64,000 bases of DNA, taken from assembly GCA_905181815.1 (NCBI GenBank), contig CAJIZA010000005.1, forward strand, positions 1 through 64,000. Reading direction: 5' to 3'. The notes under the pieces were generated by a model, which had not been told where the DNA came from, ran no database searches, and worked only from the letters and a program-made list of their open reading frames with translations. The position numbers and the translations under genes are program-made. Position 1 is the first letter of the stretch. Each line of letters starts with the position of its first letter. Shown here in pieces: positions 57,325-64,000 of the stretch. Source of the stretch: an uncultured Planktomarina sp. (GTDB lineage: Bacteria > Pseudomonadota > Alphaproteobacteria > Rhodobacterales > Rhodobacteraceae).

Positions 57325-57491
57325 AATTTTATCCACCTGCTTTGTCCGCACTGCTCTGCGGCACACACCTTGTTTACACCGATTGTAACGCCAGTTTTGA
57401 CTCGCGTCACGAAAAAAGTCTCTATTTTTACAAAATATAGCATTAAAAATGCCGTAATACGCTAAATTTTGCTACTCGCCATAGGATTCTT

Positions 57492-58826
57492 TTACCAATT
57501 ATTCCGAAACCAGCGCAGCGCACGACGCAGCGGGCGGCCCACCATTTGTGGCTGTGGCACCTCAAAATCCCACCATTCGTCTTGCGGATGTGCCGCATTA
57601 AGCGCCAAGCCAACCACGCCAGAAAAGGCCGGTCCAGTGGCCGCTTGCGGCAGACCCTGCACCCGAATGGGGCGACCGAGGCGCACGTGTTGGCCCAAAA
57701 TACGCGCCGCCAAACCATCAAGCCCAGGGATCTGACTGGCCCCACCGGTCAAAACGATTTGTTTACCAGGCAGGTTATCAAAGCCAGCCGCATCAAGCCG
57801 GTCACGTACATCTTCAAGAATTTCTTCAATCCTTGGGCGGATAATTCCGATCAGTTCCGATCGGCTAACTTGACGGCGATCATGTTCCCAATCACCGCTA
57901 TTGCCGCCCGTTTCAATCATCTCAAGATCATCTACCTCCATGGCCATCGCGCCCCCGTGGAGGGTTTTGAGCCGCTCAGCCGAAGCGGTGGGAATTTGCA
58001 GACCCATGGAGATATCATTGGTTACGTGATCCCCGCCCATCCGCACGCTGTCGGCATAAATCAGATGTTTTTTGAAGAAAACAGAAACACCCGTCGCCCC
58101 ACCACCCATGTCGATGCAGGCCGCACCCAGCTCTTGCTCATCTTCGACCAAAGCCGCATCCGCCGAAACGTAGGCTGAAGAGGCCACGCCAGCCAGCTCA
58201 ACATCACAACGTTTCACGCAATGGTTTAGGTTTTGTATGGCACGTTCTTCCACTGTCAAAATGTGCAGATCGGCGGAAAGGTTTCGCCCGACATGACCAC
58301 GAGGGTCGGCCATCCAAGCACGGTCATCCAGAGTGAAATTAATCGGCTGCGCATGCATCACCGCACGGCTTTCGCCAAAATCAGGCAGATCGCAAGCAGC
58401 CAATACCCGGCCAATATCCTGTGAATGTACCGCATCATCCTCGATCGAAACCTCACCAATCACCCCATAGCTGCGCGGTGCACCACCAGAAAAACAGCCA
58501 ATCACGTGATCCACACGCACCAGGGCCATTTTCTGAGCTGCTTGCAGCGCAGTGCGGATGGCCCGTTCGGTCTCTGCCATCGACTCAATTTCACCAAAAC
58601 GCATACCCCGCGATTTAGTGGTGGCCGCGCCAATCACCCGAAAGCTCGACTGTCCAGCCATGGAGCCAATGACCTCACCAGAGGAAATTTCGCTTGGCCC
58701 ATCAAACCGTAAAATCAGACAGGCCACTTTTGAACTGCCGACATCTATCACCGCAATCACCCCGCGTTGGATAGCGGTGGTGCGCAAAGCACGCATGGCC
58801 CGTTGGGCTTGGTAAAGATCATTCAT
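57492..58826 (-). CDS. ftsA: Cell division protein FtsA
   Basis: A 444-residue actin-like protein that anchors FtsZ filaments to the membrane. VIAVIDVGSSKVACLIL near residue 20 is the first phosphate loop; AACIDMGGGATGVSVFF (about 235) the second; the SHS2 subdomain lies between. The C-terminus RPLRRALRWFRNNW is the amphipathic membrane-targeting helix. The start overlaps the ftsQ stop (ATGA), so translation is coupled. Confidence 0.96.
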   Translation of the reverse strand: MNDLYQAQRAMRALRTTAIQRGVIAVIDVGSSKVACLILRFDGPSEISSGEVIGSMAGQSSFRVIGAATTKSRGMRFGEIESMAETERAIRTALQAAQKMALVRVDHVIGCFSGGAPRSYGVIGEVSIEDDAVHSQDIGRVLAACDLPDFGESRAVMHAQPINFTLDDRAWMADPRGHVGRNLSADLHILTVEERAIQNLNHCVKRCDVELAGVASSAYVSADAALVEDEQELGAACIDMGGGATGVSVFFKKHLIYADSVRMGGDHVTNDISMGLQIPTASAERLKTLHGGAMAMEVDDLEMIETGGNSGDWEHDRRQVSRSELIGIIRPRIEEILEDVRDRLDAAGFDNLPGKQIVLTGGASQIPGLDGLAARILGQHVRLGRPIRVQGLPQAATGPAFSGVVGLALNAAHPQDEWWDFEVPQPQMVGRPLRRALRWFRNNW

Positions 58827-59743
58827 TTGGCAAACTCCGAAAATGTCACACCTTTAACCTGCTTCAACCCCGCCAGAGCTTGCGGACGCAGACGCAAAGT
58901 GGGACGGCGTGGATTGCGAAAATCCATCATCAAGATATCGCGCTCAAACAGATCCTGCGCCGCGCTCAGCACGAGAACTTGCGCCAAAACAGGATCCGGA
59001 TTGGCCTCTGGCAGGGCAATAGTTTGCCCATCGAGCAGCACCACATCCCAGCGCCGCTCGCCAACCCGCACCAAACCGCGCAATCTGTCGACGATCGGCG
59101 CGGCGGTATGCAGCAAAGCGCGCGCCTCCGACAGGGCCTCCAAAGCCCCCACTCCCGCAATTAAAGGCAGATGAGCATAATCGGCACGCCACTCAACCCA
59201 GCGCAACACTTCACCGCGCGCAGAGACCAGCTGTAGGCCTTCAACTGTGCGCCAAATGAACTCTGGGGCAATTTCGCTTACCTGCACCGAAAGCAAACCG
59301 CCGGGTGATGCGATCACCGCTGCATGCTCCACCGAGGAGATATCCATCATCCAGCGGCGCATGCCCTCAAAATCCAATTCAAAAGCACTAATGGGGAAAA
59401 GGTCGCCAAATTCTGTCCGAATTTCCTGCGCCAAGAGCGGCGACGCCCCCTCAATGGTCAAGGTTTGCAATTGGTGAACCGGTTGGTTTTGCACACTGAC
59501 CTGTAGCTCTTGCACCAAACCGCGCAGATAGGCCCGATTTTCATCTTGGGACAAAAACATCCAAACCAACCCCACAATTAAAAAGGCCGGCAGGCCCACC
59601 CGCACCAAGGCACGAAAAATTGGCGTGAGCCAAAGGCGCTGCATCCGATAGCTCAGAACCGACGGCGCAGGATCCACGGCAACATTGCGATCCACGCCAC
59701 GTTTTGGCGCGATCAGTCGAGGCGGTGCACTCAACGGTCGCAT
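58823..59743 (-). CDS. ftsQ: Cell division protein FtsQ
   Basis: A 306-residue bitopic protein linking early and late division proteins. Start chosen at MRPLSAPPRLIAP, preceded by GGAGGACG. A basic cytoplasmic tail leads to one membrane segment (VGLPAFLIVGLVWMFL), then a POTRA domain (LQTLTIEGASPLLAQEIRTEF) and the beta domain (FIWRTVEGLQLVSARGEVLRW; VLLDGQTIALPE). It overlaps the end of ddl by 13 bases and the start of ftsA by four. Confidence 0.93.
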   Translation of the reverse strand: MRPLSAPPRLIAPKRGVDRNVAVDPAPSVLSYRMQRLWLTPIFRALVRVGLPAFLIVGLVWMFLSQDENRAYLRGLVQELQVSVQNQPVHQLQTLTIEGASPLLAQEIRTEFGDLFPISAFELDFEGMRRWMMDISSVEHAAVIASPGGLLSVQVSEIAPEFIWRTVEGLQLVSARGEVLRWVEWRADYAHLPLIAGVGALEALSEARALLHTAAPIVDRLRGLVRVGERRWDVVLLDGQTIALPEANPDPVLAQVLVLSAAQDLFERDILMMDFRNPRRPTLRLRPQALAGLKQVKGVTFSEFAK

Positions 59744-60645
59744 GAGGCGTCCTCCACCAAAAATTTGCACAAATCGGGAAAAGAAATATTCACCGCCTCA
59801 GCCTGTTCTGGCGAGAGAGAAGTTGGTGTCATACCGGGCTGGGTATTGGTTTCCAGCAGGACCAAACCATCCAGCCCTCGGCCCTCGTCCCATCGAAAAT
59901 CTGTGCGCGAGATTCCGCGACAGCCCAAGACCTCATGCGCTTTCAGCGCATAGTCCAAACAGGCGGAGAAAATATCCTCTGGCAAATTGGCCGGCACGAC
60001 ATGCTGAGACCCGCCTTCGACATATTTTGCTTCATAATCATACCAGCTATCGGTCAAAATATCCGTGACGGTTAAGGCTCGCTCACCCAATACGGTTGTG
60101 GTCAGCTCACGGCCCGGCGCAAAGGCTTCTACCATTACCATATCGGGCATATTGTCCGATATCGGCGGCGGGGAAAGCGCGCCCTCTTCCACCAAATAGA
60201 CCCCAACAGAGGACCCTTCATTGTTAGGTTTAATCACGTAAGGCAGCGCCATCGGATGTGTCTCGCCCAGATCTGCACGCGCAATCAATAGGCTCTTGAC
60301 GACCGGCAGGCCTTCAGCGCGGAATACTTCTTTGGTTTTTTCTTTATCCATAGCCAGCGCTGAGCTAAGCACACCTGAATGCGTGTAGGGAATTTGCATC
60401 CATTCCAGCAAACCCTGCACACAGCCATCCTCGCCCCATCGACCATGCAACGCGTTGAATACTACATCGGGTTGCTCCCGCTGCAAATTTGCACCCAGAT
60501 CCGCGCCTGCATCGATCTGAACAACCCTGTAGCCAGCCTGCCGCAAAGCGGTGGCACATTCTTGACCTGTCGACAGGGAGACAACGCGCTCCGCGCCTAG
60601 CCCACCCATCAAAACGGCCACAGTCTTGGGAGCCCTGCTCGACAT
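59731..60645 (-). CDS. ddl: D-alanine--D-alanine ligase
   Basis: A 304-residue ATP-grasp enzyme joining two D-alanines for peptidoglycan. It has VAVLMGGLGAERVVSLSTG (ddl N-terminal motif), NALHGRWGEDGCVQGLLEWM, IPYTHSGVLSSALAMDKEKTKEVF and LPYVIKPNNEGSSVGVYLVE, then VLLETNTQPGMTPTSLSPEQA. An alternative GTG start lies two codons upstream. It is followed by ftsQ with overlap. Confidence 0.95.
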   Translation of the reverse strand: MSSRAPKTVAVLMGGLGAERVVSLSTGQECATALRQAGYRVVQIDAGADLGANLQREQPDVVFNALHGRWGEDGCVQGLLEWMQIPYTHSGVLSSALAMDKEKTKEVFRAEGLPVVKSLLIARADLGETHPMALPYVIKPNNEGSSVGVYLVEEGALSPPPISDNMPDMVMVEAFAPGRELTTTVLGERALTVTDILTDSWYDYEAKYVEGGSQHVVPANLPEDIFSACLDYALKAHEVLGCRGISRTDFRWDEGRGLDGLVLLETNTQPGMTPTSLSPEQAEAVNISFPDLCKFLVEDASCDR

Positions 60646-60710
60646 ACCCACTGTTCTCGCTCAATATTTCGCCCTCTTTGGGGCTTTTGTTGTCACGATT
60701 TAAATCGCGT

Positions 60711-61640
60711 TTAATCGTCCTTGGGGTCTCCAACCCTTCTCACTTCCCATTCTAACGTCAAACCACTCTTAGCGTAAACCTTTTTTCGCACCAATTCCCC
60801 CAAAGCTTCGAGATCTTTTGCGGTGGCTGCACCTGTGTTGATCAAGAAGTTGGGATGTTTAGGAGATATTTGCGCCCCACCAAGCTCAAGCCCTCGGCAT
60901 CCGGCCGCGTCAATCAAGCTCCAAGCCTTCAGATCGTGGATGTCATCGGCCTGACCTGTCGAACTGAAGCCCGCCGGATTGCGAAAGGTGCTGCCGGCAC
61001 TACGGTCCTTGGTGGGCTGTGTCTCATCACGCTTGGCCAGTTGTGTCGCCATCTTTTGATACAGCCCCTCCGGCTCGTCCCGGCCCAAAGCCCGCAAGGT
61101 GATATCAGTGATGACCACATCTTGGGGCAAATCACTGCTGCGGTAGGAAAATCCAAGAGTTTTCGCATCATAGGATACCGCGCAGCCCGCCCGATCATAG
61201 CCGCTTGCGCCAACAAAGGCATCGGCGACATATGACCCATAACAGCCTGCGTTCATCTTGAGCGCGCCGCCCATCGTCCCCGGGATCGTGCGCAGAAACG
61301 TCAGATCAAGACCGGTCTCCGCCGCTTTGCGCGCAACATGGCTGTCCAAGGCGGCGGCCCCGCAATGTACTAAGTCATCATCAATTTCGATCGCGTTGAA
61401 GCCACGCCCCAGGCGGATCACCACTGCCCGCAACCCACCGTCCCGCACGATCAGATTCGACCCTACGCCCATCGGAAAAATCGCAATTTCTTGTGGCAAT
61501 TGAGCCAAAAAATCAGCTAAATCCTGCCGATCGGCAGGTTGAAATACCGCATCCGCTGCGCCCCCCACACGCAACCATGTGAGATCCGCCAAAGAGCGGT
61601 TCAGCGTCAAGCGCCCGCGGGGAGTTGGAATAGTCATCAT
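60711..61640 (-). CDS. murB: UDP-N-acetylenolpyruvoylglucosamine reductase
   Basis: A 309-residue FAD enzyme reducing UDP-GlcNAc-enolpyruvate to UDP-MurNAc. FAD site [23 protein letters not shown] and [12 protein letters not shown]; the serine-containing active-site loop is [11 protein letters not shown]; the C-terminal glutamate is in the [14 protein letters not shown] block (type II MurB with short C-terminus). It ends 66 bases before ddl begins. Confidence 0.96.
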   Translation of the reverse strand: MMTIPTPRGRLTLNRSLADLTWLRVGGAADAVFQPADRQDLADFLAQLPQEIAIFPMGVGSNLIVRDGGLRAVVIRLGRGFNAIEIDDDLVHCGAAALDSHVARKAAETGLDLTFLRTIPGTMGGALKMNAGCYGSYVADAFVGASGYDRAGCAVSYDAKTLGFSYRSSDLPQDVVITDITLRALGRDEPEGLYQKMATQLAKRDETQPTKDRSAGSTFRNPAGFSSTGQADDIHDLKAWSLIDAAGCRGLELGGAQISPKHPNFLINTGAATAKDLEALGELVRKKVYAKSGLTLEWEVRRVGDPKDD

Positions 61641-61769
61641 CTGCGCCTCAAGAATTTTCTTTGCTTAGACCGGATCATGGCCGGCAAGTCAAAGCCCTTA
61701 GGGCAAATCGTACTGTACATCTGCCCCCCAAAATGATCCATCCCAGGCCCAACGACCCGAGGAGACCCC

Positions 61770-62758
61770 ATGCAACGTCTTTGGCTGGCCATAACGCCTC
61801 TTTTGTTCCTGCTCCTTTGGTCCGCAGGCTACATCGTGGCCAAAATGGCCCTTGTGGATGCAGCCCCCATGGCCCTGCTGGCTTTGCGGTTCGCCGCCGT
61901 CATTGCCATAATGGCGGCTTTATTTGTGGTCTTGCACCCACCGCTGCCCAAAACCCTTAGCGGTTATCTTCACCTTGGTTTCGCAAAATTTTTATGCAAA
62001 CAGTCTATTTTGGCATGGCTTATTTTTCCTTTGTCAATGGCGTAGCCGCCGGCATCGCGGCGCTCACCTTTTCATTGCAGCCCATTTTAGTCGCACTTCT
62101 GGCGCCACGCTGGACAGGCGAAGTGGTCAGTTGGCTGCAATGGCTTGGCCATGCTATTGCCATGGTCGGCACCCTAACAGTCATCATCGAACGGCTAGAA
62201 ATTGGACCGCCGCCGCGTACAGGCTTTGGTTTTACCGCTTTGGCATTAGGCGAGATAACCCTCGCGACCCTATGGGAAAAACGCTTTGGGCTGTCACATC
62301 ACCCGGTAAGTGCCCTTTTAATTGGCTATAGCGCCGGGCTACTAGGGCTTTTGCCCTTTCTGCACTGGGCCGAAATTGCCGCCATAAATTGGACGCCATC
62401 ATTCTATTGGGCGCTGGCCTATTTAGTCATTGGAAATTCTGTGGTGGCGGTCAGCCTTTTGTTGGCTATGATCCGCGCCGAGCAAGTCTCGCGTGTTTCG
62501 AACCTGTTATTCCTGGTCCCGCCGCTGGCCGCTTTCATTGCTTGGCTAAATCTGGACGAGCCAATGCCGCTTTTGGCTTGGGTCGGTCTTCTCGTGTCAG
62601 GTGGCGGGGTTTATTTGGCAACGCTCCCCAGAAAGGGCTCGGCCCAGAGCTTATTCAACCTCACCTGCCAGCCCATGCGCCCAAGCAGAAATCGAGCCCG
62701 CCCCAAGGCAGATCAACATATCACCCGGTCTGCACTGCTCGGCAAGAAACGCGCCTAG
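61770..62758 (+). pseudogene. EamA/DMT-family transporter, frameshifted
   Basis: Two frames together encode one ten-helix carrier: MQRLWLAITPLLFLLLWSAGYIVAKMAL from 61770 up to the GFAKF at about 61990, and MQTVYFGMAYFSFVNGVAAG onward from 61994. The break is at the AAAATTTTTATG run (61987-61998), where one base more would join them. The second EamA half ends with VSRVSNLLFLVPPLAAFIAWLNLDEPMPLLAWVG. The distal 36 codons run antisense into murC (108-base overlap). Substrate unknown. It may be a recent pseudogene, a sequence error, or a gene read by slippage. Confidence 0.75.
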
Positions 62759-64000
62759 TGCGGCTTCATCGGCAACTACAAGCGCGTTGCGATGCCCATG
62801 ATTGGTCAACCCAGCCACAAGGCTGTCACGATCCGCCCCCTCAAAGGGCGCCTCGCCTGCGGCAAAAATATTGGTGATTCCAACCACATCTGCATCATTA
62901 AAACAGGTGCAAAACTCTTCGAACAGGTCACTCAGGCGCGAGTAGCGATGCGGTTGATGCACGGCCATGATCCGGCCCACATGTGATTGGCGTGCCGCTT
63001 TAAGAGCGGCGGCAATTTCCACAGGATGATGGGCATAGTCATCGATCACTGTAACTCCGTCAATTTCAGCCACCCGCGTGAAGCGGCGATTGACGCCCTT
63101 AAAACTCTTCAAGCCATCGCGGATAGCCTCCGCGCTCATACCCAAATGGAGCGCTACGGCCACCGCCGCCAGAGCATTCGAGACATTGTGATCACCCGGC
63201 ATTGGCAGGGTGCAATCGGTAATCACCCTGCCATCGCGCAGCGCCACGTCAAAATAAGCCGCCCCATTCTCATAGGAAAGATTGACAGCCCGCACATCGG
63301 CTTGGGCATTGAACCCGTAGGTCATGACCCGGCGATCGGTAATGCGACCGACCAAAGCCTGCACTTCGGCGTGATCTGTGTTGCAGACAGCCAAACCATA
63401 AAATGGGATATTATGCACAAATTCGAAGAAGCCTTGGCGCAGATTGTCGAAACTGCCCCAATGCTCCATATGCTCGGGATCAATATTGGTAACCACGGCT
63501 ATGGTCGCAGGCAGGCGATTGAATGTGCCGTCACTTTCATCCGCCTCGACGACCATCCATTCTCCCAAGCCCGTGCGGGCATTGGATTCAAAAGCATGAA
63601 TGACACCGCCGTTCACCACCGTCGGATCAAATCCGCCCGCATGCAGCAAGGTTGAGACCATAGTCGTGGTGGTTGTCTTACCATGAGTGCCAGCCACAGC
63701 CACATTCGACTTGAGCCGCATCAATTCCGCCAGCATTTCTGCCCGTCGCACAACCGGCAGGCCGGCCTTGCGCGCCTCATCCAATTCCGGGTTTCCCGGT
63801 TTGATGGCTGTGGAGACAACAATCACCTCAGCACCCGCCAAGTTCTCCACCCTCTGCCCCAAAAACACCGTCGCGCCCAAACGTTCAAGCCGCCGAGTGA
63901 TCTTAGAGGTTTTCAAATCAGATCCCTGCACCCGATATCCCTGATCCAATAGAACCTCAGCAATGCCGGACATGCCAATGCCGCCGATACCCACAAAATG
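62651..64000 (-). CDS. murC: UDP-N-acetylmuramate--L-alanine ligase (partial)
   Basis: A 450-residue part of a Mur ligase that adds L-alanine to UDP-MurNAc with ATP. It enters at [15 protein letters not shown], so only the first few residues lie outside the window. The ATP loop [13 protein letters not shown] is present, then [39 protein letters not shown] and [33 protein letters not shown]. It overlaps the opposing EamA gene at its 3' end. Confidence 0.96.
   Translation of the reverse strand, partial: HFVGIGGIGMSGIAEVLLDQGYRVQGSDLKTSKITRRLERLGATVFLGQRVENLAGAEVIVVSTAIKPGNPELDEARKAGLPVVRRAEMLAELMRLKSNVAVAGTHGKTTTTTMVSTLLHAGGFDPTVVNGGVIHAFESNARTGLGEWMVVEADESDGTFNRLPATIAVVTNIDPEHMEHWGSFDNLRQGFFEFVHNIPFYGLAVCNTDHAEVQALVGRITDRRVMTYGFNAQADVRAVNLSYENGAAYFDVALRDGRVITDCTLPMPGDHNVSNALAAVAVALHLGMSAEAIRDGLKSFKGVNRRFTRVAEIDGVTVIDDYAHHPVEIAAALKAARQSHVGRIMAVHQPHRYSRLSDLFEEFCTCFNDADVVGITNIFAAGEAPFEGADRDSLVAGLTNHGHRNALVVADEAALGAFLAEQCRPGDMLICLGAGSISAWAHGLAGEVE

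Overview
The window looks like chromosome from a marine alphaproteobacterium of the Rhodobacteraceae (Roseobacter group). This rests on a permuted, two-piece-type tmRNA gene, a murC-murB-ddl-ftsQ-ftsA-ftsZ-lpxC-bamD-recN series, fused PntA with PntB, CobS/CobT cobaltochelatase genes, an AcuI-type acryloyl-CoA reductase, and DUF4169 and RHH genes behind fumC. The species is not named; a pelagic Roseobacter is an inference from gene content and moderate G+C.

Positions 1-11,650 are an accessory, visibly AT-richer mosaic. It holds many small orphan proteins of about 100 residues, a two-CxxC zinc-ribbon-like small protein present as two intact copies plus at least five fragments, secreted proteins that share near-identical signal-peptide DNA, and repeat proteins (Sel1, pentapeptide), two of which are frameshifted. 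A 19-base 3' end of tRNA-Thr at 3622-3640 is probably the scar of an integrated element. The right edge is an intact tRNA-Ser(GGA). An EamA transporter with core-like base composition sits inside this mosaic.

Positions 11,890-38,320 are core metabolism: an MscS channel, CysK, an AIG2-Nudix fusion, a cyclopropane fatty-acid synthase, photolyase, a class V aminotransferase and AcuI on the minus strand; then ssrA (tmRNA), a HyuA-type protein, ChrA, an SspB-like ClpXP adaptor, FumC with two small coupled genes, an acyl-CoA synthetase, MoaA, ArgE, DUF3422, PntB/PntA, an SDR enzyme and a class I glutamine amidotransferase-like hydrolase.

Positions 38,740-51,700 hold a DUF336/GlcG-like protein with malate synthase G (glyoxylate use), aminopeptidase N, GatB, BolA, a J-domain protein, CobS, CobT and an M24 aminopeptidase P.

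Positions 51,700-64,000 are DUF427, then the division and envelope block on the minus strand (recN, bamD, lpxC, ftsZ, ftsA, ftsQ, ddl, murB, murC). This block is interrupted between murC and murB by an oppositely oriented EamA transporter gene with a frameshift in a homopolymer run. MurC runs off the right edge.

No CRISPR array, rRNA operon or complete insertion sequence was seen. The most unusual part is the left 11 kb, where small modules (signal peptide, zinc ribbon, short intergenic leader) recur in different combinations.
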